Shown here piece by piece: positions 1 through 8,848 of a stretch of 64,000 nt of DNA. The notes beneath the pieces are model-generated. The model made no database searches. It was not told the DNA's origin and worked only from the letters and a program-made list of their open reading frames with translations. The position numbers and the translations under genes are program-made. Source of the DNA: Mycobacterium sp. IS-3022 (lineage in GTDB: Bacteria > Actinomycetota > Actinomycetes > Mycobacteriales > Mycobacteriaceae); assembly GCF_001500065.1 (NCBI RefSeq), contig NZ_LQIN01000015.1, positions 1 through 64,000 of the forward strand, written 5' to 3'. How positions within the stretch are numbered: position 1 is the stretch's first letter; each line of letters opens with the position of its first letter.

Positions 1-1669
1 CGCCCTCCCCCCGGCTTACGCGCTGGTGCTCGCCCTCGCCGTGACGGCGCCCCTGCTCGCACCGGGGTACCTGCTGTTGCGCGACGCGGTGTCGACGCCG
101 CGTTCGTATCTGTCCGACGCCGCGCTGGGGTTGTCCGAGGCGGCACCGCGTGCGCTGCCGCAGGACTTTTTCGTGGCGGTCGCGTCGTCGGCGGTCGACG
201 GCGGAGTGGTGGTCAAAGCGCTGCTGATCGCCGGGTTGTGGTTGGCGGGCTGGGGCGCTGCCCGGCTGGCCGCCGCGGTGGTGCCCGAGTCGGGAGTGGC
301 CGGTCAGTGCGTGGCGACGACGATCGCGGTGTGGAACCCGTACGTCGCCGAACGCCTTCTGCAGGGCCACTGGAGCCTTCTCGTCGGCTACGGATGCCTG
401 CCGTGGGTGGGCGCCGCGATGCTGGGGATGCGGACTCGGCCGTCGTGGTCGACGGCGACAGGTCTGGTGTTCTGGATCGCGCTGGCCGGGGTGACGCCGA
501 CCGGGCTGATGCTGGCGGCGACCGTCGCGCTGGTCTGCGCCGTCGCGCCCGGCGACGGGTGGCCGCGGTGGCGGTGCGCGATTTTCGGGATGGGCGTGGC
601 GGTCGTCGCGGCGCTGCCCTGGCTGGTCGCCGCGATGGTGACGCGGTCGTTGGAGTCGTCGCAGGCCGACGGGGTCGGTGCGTTCGCGGCGCGGGCCGAG
701 CCCGGGCTCGGTACTCTGCTCAGCCTGGCCGGGCTGGGCGGGATCTGGAACGCAGAAGCTGTGCCCGCTTCTCGCACAACGCTTTTCGTCATCGTAGGCA
801 CCGCGGTGTTGCTCGGTGTCGTCGCGTTGGGCCTGCCGGTGGTGCTGCGGCGGCGGGCCGCGGTGCCGCTGCTGGTGCTGGCCGCCGTCGCGGTGATGGT
901 GCCTGCGCTGATGGCGACCGCGCCCGGACTCGCCCTCGTCGAGGCGGCGATCCGCGCGCTGCCCGGCCTCGGAGTGGTACGCGACGCGCAGAAGTGGGTG
1001 GCGTTGGCGATGCCCGGGTACGCGCTGGCCGGGGCGGCCGCGGTGCTCACCGCGCGACGTTGGCTGCCCGCGGCGGCGACGGCGGTGCTCTGTTGCGCGG
1101 CGCTCATCGCGACGCTGCCGGATCTGGCGTGGGGCGTGGGCGGCAAGGTTGCGTCGGTGCAGTATCCGCCGGGGTGGGCGACGGTAGCGGAGATGATCAA
1201 CGCCGACCCGCGCCCGGTGGCCGTGCTGGGAGTGGACAGCATGCGTCGATTCGACTGGGCGGGTGACGCGCCCGTACTCGACCCGTTGCCGCGGTGGGTT
1301 CACGCCGAGGTGCTGAGCACCGGCGACCTCCAGATCGGCGACCGGATCGTCTACGGGGAGGGGCAACGCGCGCGCGAGGTGCAGGAGATCCTCGTCGAAG
1401 GCGCCGACGGCGACGCGTTGGCCGGTGCCGGCGTCGGGTGGGTCGTCGTCGAATCAAGCGGCGTCGAATCCGGCGGCGCAGCAGTGCATTTGCCGTTGCC
1501 CGTGGCGTATGCCGATGACGACCTCGCGCTGTATCGGGTCGGTGGCTCGTCGCCGCGGGCCGACGGGCGCGGCCTCGTGCTGGCTGCCCACATGGTGTGG
1601 CTGGCGATTCTTCTGGTCGGTGGGGGCGCCGCACTCGTCACGGCAGTTCGAGGCCGTCAGGGCCGTTGA
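1..1669 (+). CDS. Multi-pass membrane protein, Rv0226c-like (5' end outside window)
   Basis: The reading frame is open to the first base of the window, so the N-terminus is missing; the first internal GTG at 26 is not taken as the start. About 550 residues are visible. The first 360 or so alternate hydrophobic helices with short Arg-rich loops, suggesting ten or more membrane spans. A mostly soluble region of about 150 residues and one last hydrophobic helix follow. Its place beside the glycosyltransferase and methyltransferase matches Rv0226c of M. tuberculosis, a conserved membrane protein of unknown function. The layout is compatible with a GT-C type glycosyltransferase or polymer-handling protein, but I see no diagnostic catalytic motif, so no function is assigned. 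Confidence 0.75.
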   Translation, partial: ALPPAYALVLALAVTAPLLAPGYLLLRDAVSTPRSYLSDAALGLSEAAPRALPQDFFVAVASSAVDGGVVVKALLIAGLWLAGWGAARLAAAVVPESGVAGQCVATTIAVWNPYVAERLLQGHWSLLVGYGCLPWVGAAMLGMRTRPSWSTATGLVFWIALAGVTPTGLMLAATVALVCAVAPGDGWPRWRCAIFGMGVAVVAALPWLVAAMVTRSLESSQADGVGAFAARAEPGLGTLLSLAGLGGIWNAEAVPASRTTLFVIVGTAVLLGVVALGLPVVLRRRAAVPLLVLAAVAVMVPALMATAPGLALVEAAIRALPGLGVVRDAQKWVALAMPGYALAGAAAVLTARRWLPAAATAVLCCAALIATLPDLAWGVGGKVASVQYPPGWATVAEMINADPRPVAVLGVDSMRRFDWAGDAPVLDPLPRWVHAEVLSTGDLQIGDRIVYGEGQRAREVQEILVEGADGDALAGAGVGWVVVESSGVESGGAAVHLPLPVAYADDDLALYRVGGSSPRADGRGLVLAAHMVWLAILLVGGGAALVTAVRGRQGR

Positions 1670-1766
1670 AGTCGCAGGCGATATCGCTTGCACCGCAGGC
1701 CTTACTACGGAGAATGAGCTCCAAGGTCTGCCTGCAAAATAGCAGCAATACAGCTAAACTGCAGGG

Positions 1767-2000
1767 ATGGTTGCCATCACCATCCGTGACATCCCCGACG
1801 ACGTGCGCGACGAGTTAGCTGTTCGGGCGGCCAGGGCCGGAAAGTCGCTTCAGGAATACCTGCGCGGAATGCTTGTCGAAACCGCCGCCAAACCGACAGT
1901 GCAGGACACTCTTGCCCGGGCACGAGCGCGGGTTGCAGCAACCGGAAGCCGACTCGACGCGGCGACGATCCTCGCCGACAAAGATGCGGATAAGCGTTGA
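1767..2000 (+). CDS. vapB: VapB-type antitoxin (ribbon-helix-helix, FitA-like)
   Basis: A 77-residue protein. The N-terminus MVAITIRDIPDDVRDELAVR is the beta strand and first helix of a ribbon-helix-helix DNA-binding fold, and the segment GKSLQEYLRGML is the second helix. The Arg/Ala-rich C-terminus would wrap the toxin. The stop codon overlaps the TTG start of the PIN-domain toxin, so the two are translationally coupled. A TAAACT -10-like hexamer at 1755-1760 lies so close to the ATG that the transcript may be leaderless. VapB proteins usually repress their own promoter with VapC. The pair sits between Rv0226c and Rv0225 equivalents and looks like an insertion. Confidence 0.85.
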   Translation: MVAITIRDIPDDVRDELAVRAARAGKSLQEYLRGMLVETAAKPTVQDTLARARARVAATGSRLDAATILADKDADKR

Positions 2001-2416
2001 GATTGCGCGTCGTCTGCGATGCGTCCACGATCCTGGCCGCTCTACTGGACTCCGGCGACGACGGTCGATGGGCGACCGCCAAGATCAGCGAGGGAGATCT
2101 CTACGCCCCGACACTTCTGCCGTTCGAGTGTGCCAACGTCATGCGACGACAAGAACTTGCCGGAACGATCACGCCCGACCAAGCAGTACAAGCGCATACC
2201 GACCTTCTCGACCTGGCGATCGAGTATTGGCCCTACGACTTGCTTGCCGATCGAATCTGGGAACTCCGGAAGAATCTGTCCAGCTACGACGCGGCATATG
2301 TCGCACTAGCCGAGACGCTGGACGCGACCGTCGTCACCCTGGACCGTCGTATCCGCGGTGCGCCGCACTTGAGGTGCGAGATCGACACGCCGCCTCTGCC
2401 TAGACGACGCCGCTGA
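1997..2416 (+). CDS. vapC: VapC-type toxin, PIN-domain ribonuclease
   Basis: A 139-residue PIN-domain protein. The four acidic residues that bind the catalytic metal in VapC nucleases are present: Asp8 (VVCDAS), Glu44 (PFECANV), Asp98 (SSYDAAY) and Asp116 (VTLDRR). Length is normal for the family, so it should be active. Known relatives cleave tRNA or rRNA; the target here cannot be read from sequence. The TTG start at 1997 overlaps the antitoxin stop. A second TTG at 2003 is possible. The 3' end overlaps the convergent glycosyltransferase gene by 17 bases. Confidence 0.85.
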   Translation: MRLRVVCDASTILAALLDSGDDGRWATAKISEGDLYAPTLLPFECANVMRRQELAGTITPDQAVQAHTDLLDLAIEYWPYDLLADRIWELRKNLSSYDAAYVALAETLDATVVTLDRRIRGAPHLRCEIDTPPLPRRRR

Positions 2417-3560
2417 GGTACTGCCCGCGGTGCACCGACTCCAGCACGGCGCGCATGGCCGTCGCGCTCTGCTGCCAGGAGAACTCGGCGCAGCGCACAT
2501 GTGCCTTGGCTCCGAGTTGCTCGCGCAGCACCCGATCCGACAGCAGCTCGCCCAGGCCGTCGACCAGCCCGTCGAAGTCGTCGACCAACAGGCCCGTCAC
2601 CGCGTCGACGATCGAATCGGTCAAGCCGCCGGAGGCTCGATAGCCGATCGTGGGTACCGAATGCTGCCCCGCCTCGATGACCGCCAGCGCCCAACCCTCT
2701 TTCCGAGACGGCAACACATGCACCCAGGACTGCTGCAGCACACGATGTTTCGTCTTATCGTCGACGTGACCGTGGAACGTCACCGCGTCGGAGATGCCGA
2801 GCAGCGCGGCGTGCTCGACGAGCCGCTGCTCCCACCAACCGCCGCCGACGACGTCGAGCGTCAGATCCGGAATACGGGGACGAAGCGCCGCGACGGCTTC
2901 AAGAGCGTCCTCGATCTGCTTGTGCGGCACCAGCCGCGACAACACCGCGACCCGGGGCGTGGCTGACCGGTCCGGGTTGAGCGCCCCTGCGGGCGCTTGG
3001 TCGAGGCCGTTGCGCACCACCGCGATCTGACTGGGCCGCACGCCCAACGTCGCCAGATCCCGCGCCGACGGCAGCGAGACGGTGACGTACTGGTTACGCC
3101 GGTGCGCGCGCGGCGACAGCTTCGACTCGATGAACCAGCCGACTCGGCCCATCACCGGGCCTGCGACCGGCCACTGTTCGCGGTGGCAGTGGTGCACCAA
3201 CAGCGCGACGCGTCGGCCATAGGCGAGGCGGGCCATGAACGGGATGCCGTTCTGCGTGTCGATCACCACGTCGGGCCGCACGCGCCGCAACGGTCCGAGC
3301 CCGATGCGCGCCAACACCATCGCCAACCCCGCCCAGATGTAGACGGTGAAGCGCCCGCCGCCACGGCTGACCCGCACCCCGTCGACGACCTCGCGGCGCG
3401 GTGCCCCCGGATAGCGCGCAGTGCGAAGCGTGACGTCGACGCCCGACGCGACCAACTGCGCGCCGATGCGCTGCAGGTAGGCCTCGCTGCCGCCGCCCTG
3501 CGGGTGGCCGGTGTCGCGCCAGCACAGCAGCAACACCGATCGGAGGGGGCGGTCAGACAT
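2400..3560 (-). CDS. Glycosyltransferase family 4 (GT-B), Rv0225-like
   Basis: A 386-residue GT-B glycosyltransferase. The N-terminal Rossmann domain has the GGGSEAYLQRIGAQL motif typical of GT4 enzymes. The C-terminal donor-binding domain has AVLSRLVPHKQIEDALEAVA and then PSRKEGWALAVIEAGQHSVP, the E-x7-E region of GT4. The ATG at 3560 (MSDRPLRS) is chosen because the longer frame to 3602 would run into the divergent methyltransferase start at 3595, and because the length then agrees with Rv0225 (about 384 residues). Acceptor and sugar are unknown; the neighbours suggest envelope glycan or glycolipid work. Confidence 0.82.
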   Translation of the reverse strand: MSDRPLRSVLLLCWRDTGHPQGGGSEAYLQRIGAQLVASGVDVTLRTARYPGAPRREVVDGVRVSRGGGRFTVYIWAGLAMVLARIGLGPLRRVRPDVVIDTQNGIPFMARLAYGRRVALLVHHCHREQWPVAGPVMGRVGWFIESKLSPRAHRRNQYVTVSLPSARDLATLGVRPSQIAVVRNGLDQAPAGALNPDRSATPRVAVLSRLVPHKQIEDALEAVAALRPRIPDLTLDVVGGGWWEQRLVEHAALLGISDAVTFHGHVDDKTKHRVLQQSWVHVLPSRKEGWALAVIEAGQHSVPTIGYRASGGLTDSIVDAVTGLLVDDFDGLVDGLGELLSDRVLREQLGAKAHVRCAEFSWQQSATAMRAVLESVHRGQYLSGVV

Positions 3561-3594
3561 CCGCCCCAGACTAGTCGCTGCGTAGGGTCGCGCT

Positions 3595-4383
3595 GTGGTC
3601 ACCGACCTGCTCGCTCGCCGCGCGACGCTGTCACGGTCGCTGCGCCTGCTGAGCGAATTCCGCTTCGAGCAACGTGACCCGGCCCGGTTCTACGGTGCGC
3701 TCGCCGAGGACACCGCCACGATGGTGGCCGACTTGTGGCACGGCGTGACCGGCTCGTCACCGGCCGGCCGGACCGTGCTGGACGTCGGCGGCGGGCCCGG
3801 CTACTTCTCGGAATCGTTCAGCGACAAGGGGTTTCGTTATATCGGCGTGGAACCCGATCCTGCGGAGATGCACAGCGGTCCCGCGACGACGACGGCCGCC
3901 ACATACGTGCGGGCATCCGGGATGGCGTTGCCGTTCGCCGACGCCAGCGTCGACATCTGCCTGTCGTCGAATGTCGCCGAGCACGTGCCGCAGCCATGGC
4001 GGATGGGCCGGGAGATGATGCGGGTGACCAGGCCCGGAGGGCTGGTGGTGCTGTCGTACACGGTATGGCTGGGACCCTTCGGCGGCCACGAGACCGGCCT
4101 GTGGCACTACCTCGGCGGCGCCCGCGCGGCGCGCAGATATGCCCGCAAGCACGGCCATCCGGCGAAGAACAACTACGGCTCGTCACTGTTCGCCGTGCAC
4201 GCGCGCGACGGGCTGCAGTGGGCAGCGAGCACCGGAGCCCTGGTCGCCGCTTTCCCCCGCTACCACCCACGATGGGCGTGGTCACTGACGAACGTCCCGG
4301 TGCTCAGAGAGTTCCTGGTGAGCAATCTGGTGCTGGTCCTGAGGCCGCCGACTGGAACAGGTTCTACTTTCGCCGGTTCGTAG
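3595..4383 (+). CDS. Class I SAM-dependent methyltransferase, Rv0224c-like
   Basis: A 262-residue methyltransferase. Motif I is VLDVGGGPGYFSE (about residues 61-73), followed by the acidic end of strand 2 (GVEPDP) and the post-I region ASGMALPFADASVDICLSS, typical of UbiE/COQ5-like enzymes. The start is GTG at 3595, divergent from the glycosyltransferase with only 34 bases between, so the two promoters must be compact. Aldehyde dehydrogenase follows 14 bases downstream, suggesting one transcript as in M. tuberculosis. The methyl acceptor is unknown. Confidence 0.82.
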   Translation: MVTDLLARRATLSRSLRLLSEFRFEQRDPARFYGALAEDTATMVADLWHGVTGSSPAGRTVLDVGGGPGYFSESFSDKGFRYIGVEPDPAEMHSGPATTTAATYVRASGMALPFADASVDICLSSNVAEHVPQPWRMGREMMRVTRPGGLVVLSYTVWLGPFGGHETGLWHYLGGARAARRYARKHGHPAKNNYGSSLFAVHARDGLQWAASTGALVAAFPRYHPRWAWSLTNVPVLREFLVSNLVLVLRPPTGTGSTFAGS

Positions 4384-4397
4384 GTAGTGTGACGGGC

Positions 4398-5873
4398 ATG
4401 ACACAGAGCACCGCGTTTCGGACCGAGTGGGACAAGCTGTTCATCGGCGGCAAGTGGGTCGAGCCGTCGTCGTCTGAGGTCATCGAGGTGCATTCGCCGG
4501 CGACCGGCGAGCTCGTCGGCAAGGTGCCGCTGGCGAAGGAGGCCGACGTCGACGCCGCCTGCGCAGCCGCCCGCAAGGCGTTCGACGAGGGTCCGTGGCC
4601 GCAGATGTCGCCGCAGGAGCGCGCGGCCGTGATCGGCGCCGCCACCAAGCTGATGGAGGAGCGCGGCGACGAGCTGAAGTTCCTGCTGGCCGCCGAGACC
4701 GGCCAGCCGCAGACCATCGTCGACATGATGCAGTACGGCGCCGCGATGTCGGCGTTCCAGTACTACGCGGGCGCCGCGGACAAGTTCGCCTGGAAAGAGA
4801 TCCGCGACGGCATCTACGGCCAGACGCTGGTGGTGCGGGAGCCGATCGGTGTCGTCGGGGCCATCACCGCCTGGAACGTGCCGTTCTTCCTGGCGGCCAA
4901 CAAGCTCGGGCCCGCGCTGCTGGCCGGCTGCACCGTCGTGCTCAAACCCGCCGCCGAGACGCCGCTGTCGGTGTTCGCGATGGCCGAGATGTTCGCCGAG
5001 GCCGGCCTGCCCGAGGGCGTGCTGTCGATCGTGCCCGGCGCCGCCGAGACCGGCCGCGCCTTGACCGCCAACCCCGAAATCGACAAGTACACGTTCACCG
5101 GCAGCTCGGCGGTCGGCAAGGAGGTCGCCAAGATCGCCGCCGATCGACTCAAGCCCTGCACCCTGGAGCTGGGCGGCAAGTCGGCGGCCATCATCCTCGA
5201 AGACGCCGACCTCGACTCGACGCTGCCGATGCTCGGGTTCTCGGGCGTGATGAACAGCGGTCAGGCCTGCGTGGCGCAGACTCGCATCCTCGCGCCGCGG
5301 TCGCGCTACGACGAGGTCGTCGAGAAGATCGCCAACTTCATCTCGGCGATGCCGGTCGGGCTGCCCGACGACCCGAATGCCGCGATCGGCCCGCTGATCA
5401 GCGAGAAGCAGCGCGAGCGCGTCGAGGGCTACATCAAGAAGGGCGTCGAGGAGGGCGCCCGGCTGGTCACCGGCGGCGGGCGCCCCGAGGGCCTGGACAG
5501 CGGCTGGTTCGTGCAGCCGACGGTGTTCGCCGACGTCGACAACTCGATGACGATCGCCCAGGAGGAGATCTTCGGTCCGGTGCTTGCGGTGATTCCCTAC
5601 GAGACCGAAGAAGACGCGATCCGCATCGCCAACGACTCGGTCTATGGGCTGGCCGGCAGCGTGTGGACCACCGACAACAAGAAGGCGCTCGAGGTCGCAG
5701 GCAAGATCCGCACCGGCACATACGCGGTCAACATGTACGCGTTCGATCCGGGCGCGCCGTTCGGCGGCTACAAGAACTCCGGTATCGGCCGCGAGAACGG
5801 CCCGGAGGGCATCGAGGCCTACGTCGAGCACAAGAGCGTGCTGCTGCCGTTCGGCTACACCCCGGAAGACTGA
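4398..5873 (+). CDS. NAD(P)-dependent aldehyde dehydrogenase, Rv0223c-like
   Basis: A 491-residue aldehyde dehydrogenase of usual length (Rv0223c is about 487). The general base Glu257 lies in LELGGKS and the nucleophile Cys291 in NSGQACVAQ. The cofactor loop TFTGSSAVGK and the C-terminal IFGPVLAVIPY motif are present, so it should oxidise aldehydes to acids. The ATG at 4398 is chosen because the frame upstream translates to an unrelated Arg-rich sequence overlapping the methyltransferase. A hairpin follows the stop codon. The substrate is not determinable; the lipid context suggests fatty or terpenoid aldehydes. Confidence 0.88.
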   Translation: MTQSTAFRTEWDKLFIGGKWVEPSSSEVIEVHSPATGELVGKVPLAKEADVDAACAAARKAFDEGPWPQMSPQERAAVIGAATKLMEERGDELKFLLAAETGQPQTIVDMMQYGAAMSAFQYYAGAADKFAWKEIRDGIYGQTLVVREPIGVVGAITAWNVPFFLAANKLGPALLAGCTVVLKPAAETPLSVFAMAEMFAEAGLPEGVLSIVPGAAETGRALTANPEIDKYTFTGSSAVGKEVAKIAADRLKPCTLELGGKSAAIILEDADLDSTLPMLGFSGVMNSGQACVAQTRILAPRSRYDEVVEKIANFISAMPVGLPDDPNAAIGPLISEKQRERVEGYIKKGVEEGARLVTGGGRPEGLDSGWFVQPTVFADVDNSMTIAQEEIFGPVLAVIPYETEEDAIRIANDSVYGLAGSVWTTDNKKALEVAGKIRTGTYAVNMYAFDPGAPFGGYKNSGIGRENGPEGIEAYVEHKSVLLPFGYTPED

Positions 5874-5893
5874 CGCCTCCTAGCGCAAGCAGA

Positions 5894-5935
5894 CGGAAAG
5901 TGCCCTAATTTCACGGGTTTTCGGGGCATTTTCCG
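5894..5935. terminator. Hairpin between convergent aldehyde dehydrogenase and fadE genes
   Basis: The arms CGGAAAGTGCCC (5894-5905) and GGGCATTTTCCG (5924-5935) pair over 12 bases with one G-T wobble and an 18-base loop. It sits between two convergent stop codons, so it could serve both strands. There is no long U tract, which is common for mycobacterial terminators. Confidence 0.5.
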
Positions 5936-5975
5936 ATCCCCTGACTTCGCCGTGGGCCCAGCTCGCCAACCTTGG

Positions 5976-7811
5976 TCAGAAGGCGGCTTCAGGTAGGTCC
6001 ATGACCTCGAGGCCGACCTTCTCGACGATGCCGCGCCGGGCGCGCAACGGCGGCAACATGTTCTTGGCGAAGAAGTTGGCGGCGGCGACCTTGCCGGTGT
6101 AGAACGCGCGGTCGCTGTCGGAGACATCGCCGTCCATGGCCGCCAGCGCGATCTCGGCCTGGCGCAACAGCAACCAGCCGATGAACAGGTCGCCGACTGC
6201 GAGCAGGAACGGCACCGACTCCAGACCGACGCGGTACAACTCGCGCGGGTTCTCCTGCGCGGAGATCAGATACCTGGTCAGCGTGGCCGTCATGGTCTGC
6301 ACGTCCTGCAGCGCGGTGGCCAGCAGCGCGCGGCCGTCCGCGAGTTCGGGACGCGCGCTGTCACTGGCGATGAACCGCTGGATCTGGTCGGCCACGTGCG
6401 TCAGCGCCGCGCCCTGGTCGCGGGCGATCTTACGAAAGAAGAAGTCCTGCGCCTGAATTGCGGTGGTGCCCTCGTAGAGCGAGTCGATCTTGGCGTCGCG
6501 GATGTACTGCTCGATCGGATAGTCCTGAAGGAATCCCGAACCGCCCAGCGTCTGCAGCGATTCGGTCAGACACTGGTACGCGCGCTCGGAGCCCACGCCT
6601 TTGACGATCGGCAGCAGCAAATCGTTGACGCGGTCGGCCATCTCGCCGTCGGCACCGGAGACGATCTGCGCGACGACGCTGTCCTGGTGGGCTGCTGTGT
6701 AGAGGTAGAGGGCGCGTAGCCCTTCGGCATAGGACTTCTGCGTCAGCAGCGCACGTCGCACATCGGGGTGGTGCATGATCGTCACCCGCGGCGCGTTCTT
6801 GTCCGTCATCTGGGTCATGTCGGCGCCCTGCACCCGGGTCTTTGCGTAATCCAGCGCGTTGAGGTAGCCGGTCGACAGCGTGGCGATCGCTTTGGTGCCC
6901 ACCATCATTCGGGCGTACTCGATGACCTTGAACATCTGGGCGATGCCGTTGTGGGTGTCGTTGACCAGCCACCCCACCGCGGGTACGCCGTGTTGGCCGA
7001 AGGTCAGCTCGCAGGTGGCCGACACCTTCAGCCCCATCTTGTGCTCGAGACCGGTGACGAAGACTCCGTTGCGTTCGCCGATTTCACCGCTCTCGGGGTC
7101 GAAGTGGTACTTCGGCACCAAGAACAGGCTCAGTCCCTTGGTGCCCGGCCCGGCGCCTTCGGGCCGGGCCAACACCAGATGGAAGATGTTCTCGAACAGG
7201 TCGTCGGTGTCGCCGTTGGTGATGAACCGCTTCACCCCGTCGAGATGCCATGTCCCGTCGGGCTGTTGAACGGCCTTGGTGCGGGCGGCGCCGACGTCGG
7301 ATCCGGCGTCGGGCTCGGTGAGCACCATCGTCGCGGCCCAGTTGCGCTCGACCATCAACGCGGCCCAGTGGCGCTGTTGCTCGTTGCCGATGTCGTTGAG
7401 GATGTCGGCCATCGTCGATCCGGCGTGGTAGATGAACACCGCCGGTTGGGCGCCGAGCGGCAACTCGTTGATCGCCCACTCCACGACTGCCGGGGCGGGT
7501 ACTCCGCCGATCTCCTCGGCGATGCCGACGCGGAACCACTCGCCCTGATGCCAGGCCTGGAACGACTTCTTGAACGCTACGGGCAGGGTCACCTCGTGGG
7601 TGGCCGGATCGAACGTCGGCGGATGCCGGTCGCATTCGGCGAAGGACTCGGCGACCGGACCCTCGGCCAGGCGGGCCGCCTCGTCGAGCATCTGCCGCAC
7701 CGACTCGCCGTCGAGGTCGCCGAACTCGCCGGTCGCCAGCGCCTTGTCGAGGTCCAGCACCTCGAAGAGATTGAACTCCAGATCGCGCACGTTGCTTCTG
7801 TAGTGGCTCAT
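5976..7811 (-). CDS. Acyl-CoA dehydrogenase, FadE5-like
   Basis: A 611-residue flavoprotein, the same length as M. tuberculosis FadE5 and sharing its N-terminus ([20 protein letters not shown]), the FAD region [15 protein letters not shown] and the C-terminal extension beyond the classic fold. Catalytic Glu447 lies in [12 protein letters not shown], at the same number as in FadE5. FadE5 acts on broad-range acyl-CoA thioesters in the first dehydrogenation of beta-oxidation. The ATG at 7811 has a GGGAAAGG ribosome site. It is placed away from the canonical fadE5 locus, so it is probably a paralogue. A perfect inverted repeat lies 95 bases upstream and a TetR gene is divergent. Confidence 0.88.
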   Translation of the reverse strand: MSHYRSNVRDLEFNLFEVLDLDKALATGEFGDLDGESVRQMLDEAARLAEGPVAESFAECDRHPPTFDPATHEVTLPVAFKKSFQAWHQGEWFRVGIAEEIGGVPAPAVVEWAINELPLGAQPAVFIYHAGSTMADILNDIGNEQQRHWAALMVERNWAATMVLTEPDAGSDVGAARTKAVQQPDGTWHLDGVKRFITNGDTDDLFENIFHLVLARPEGAGPGTKGLSLFLVPKYHFDPESGEIGERNGVFVTGLEHKMGLKVSATCELTFGQHGVPAVGWLVNDTHNGIAQMFKVIEYARMMVGTKAIATLSTGYLNALDYAKTRVQGADMTQMTDKNAPRVTIMHHPDVRRALLTQKSYAEGLRALYLYTAAHQDSVVAQIVSGADGEMADRVNDLLLPIVKGVGSERAYQCLTESLQTLGGSGFLQDYPIEQYIRDAKIDSLYEGTTAIQAQDFFFRKIARDQGAALTHVADQIQRFIASDSARPELADGRALLATALQDVQTMTATLTRYLISAQENPRELYRVGLESVPFLLAVGDLFIGWLLLRQAEIALAAMDGDVSDSDRAFYTGKVAAANFFAKNMLPPLRARRGIVEKVGLEVMDLPEAAF

Positions 7812-7905
7812 GACGAGCGCCTTTCCCTCTCCGCGTCGAGCCCGAGCGTAGCCGTCCGGTCATGCCCTGACCTGCACTTCGCTCGGAGAATCCGGGGCGC
7901 GACGG

Positions 7906-7927
7906 GATTATGGCCTGGTCCATAATC
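7906..7927. promoter_or_regulatory. Perfect inverted repeat, candidate TetR operator
   Basis: GATTATGG and CCATAATC form perfect 8-base arms with a 6-base spacer. It lies in the long region between the divergent FadE5-like gene and the TetR gene, where a local repressor would be expected to bind. Assignment to that TetR protein is inference. Confidence 0.5.
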
Positions 7928-8011
7928 GGCCGGTTCGACGTGCAGACAACGTCCGGCCGCCGGTCGGCTACCTGCGTATACACCCGGCACCTGTGATGCG
8001 GAATACATCCA

Positions 8012-8040
8012 TTGCCTCGGTGTGTTCCTGCTTTTATGCT
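8012..8040 (+). promoter_or_regulatory. Candidate sigma-A promoter before the small ORF and tetR
   Basis: TTGCCT (8012-8017) and TATGCT (8035-8040) are separated by 17 bases, a good match to the housekeeping mycobacterial promoter. Transcription would begin near 8047, just before a GGGAGG ribosome site. Confidence 0.45.
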
Positions 8041-8066
8041 GTTTGTCATAGACAGGGAGGCGCCCG

Positions 8067-8204
8067 ATGTGGGTCATTGAGGTCAACTTCGCCGGTTACC
8101 GATTCACGCATCACGCGCATGACCGCCGTCGGCCGGTCCTCCGGTTCAGCCCACGTGTCCACGGTTGGCGTTCGGCGCTGATGCGTCGCACCCGCGCAGC
8201 CTGA
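8067..8204 (+). CDS. Possible 45-residue small protein upstream of tetR
   Basis: An ATG at 8067 is preceded six bases upstream by GGGAGG and by a good promoter at 8012-8040. The frame encodes 45 residues, starting MWVIEVNFAGYRFT and then Arg/His-rich, ending at TGA 8202. I recognise no family. It could be a genuine small protein, a translated leader coupled to tetR, or a chance ORF with a good ribosome site. The signals are better than those of the tetR gene itself. Confidence 0.35.
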   Translation: MWVIEVNFAGYRFTHHAHDRRRPVLRFSPRVHGWRSALMRRTRAA

Positions 8205-8848
8205 CCACTTCCCTGGAGGTTGTCCTGACATCCGCCGCGACCAAAACCAACAAGCGGGTTTCGACGCGCACCAAGATGTTGATCAGCGCGGCCGAGGTGC
8301 TGCGGGAGCGCGGTGCTGCCGGCGTCACCATCGACGAGGTGCTGGCCCGCAGCGGCGCACCGCGCGGGTCGGTCTACTACCACTTTCCGGCGGGCCGCAA
8401 CCAGATCCTGACCGAGGCCCTTCAATACGCCGGTGAGGAGATCACTGAGGTCATCGACGAGGCCGCGGCCAAGGGCGGCATGTATCTGGTCCGCAAGTTC
8501 GTGGCGTTCTGGAAAGAGCTGCTCGTGGAAAGCGATTTTGCCGCGGGCTGTCCGGTGGTGGCGGCGGCGATCGGGTCCGCCGACGACGAACCCCGGTTGA
8601 CGACCGTCGCCGGCAGCATCTTCGGCCACTGGCGCGATGCGCTGACGCGCGCGTTCGTCGCCGACGGTTTCGACCAGGCCCAGGCGGGCTCACTCGCGAT
8701 CACGTGCATCGCCGCGCTGGAGGGGGCGGTGCTGCTGTGCCGATCCACGCGTACGGTGGACCCGCTGCGCGACGTCGCAGAGCAGATCGAATTCCTCATC
8801 AAGTCAAGGGAATTCATCCGTCGCTATGGTGGTGCAGACCGGGGATAG
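8165..8848 (+). CDS. TetR/AcrR family transcriptional regulator
   Basis: The TetR helix-turn-helix is clear: VTIDEVLARSGAPRGSVYYHFP with the preceding helix TKMLISAAEVLRERGA. The C-terminal ligand domain contains CPVVAAAIGSADDEP, like the YxaF/LmrA group. The start is uncertain. TTG at 8165 gives 227 residues but has no ribosome site. CTG at 8225 has a perfect GGAGG five bases upstream and would give 207 residues. The first in-frame ATG (8276) would cut into the DNA-binding domain. It likely controls itself and the divergent FadE5-like gene through the repeat at 7906-7927. Its 3' end overlaps the convergent reductase gene by 25 bases. Confidence 0.82.
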   Translation: MAFGADASHPRSLTTSLEVVLTSAATKTNKRVSTRTKMLISAAEVLRERGAAGVTIDEVLARSGAPRGSVYYHFPAGRNQILTEALQYAGEEITEVIDEAAAKGGMYLVRKFVAFWKELLVESDFAAGCPVVAAAIGSADDEPRLTTVAGSIFGHWRDALTRAFVADGFDQAQAGSLAITCIAALEGAVLLCRSTRTVDPLRDVAEQIEFLIKSREFIRRYGGADRG

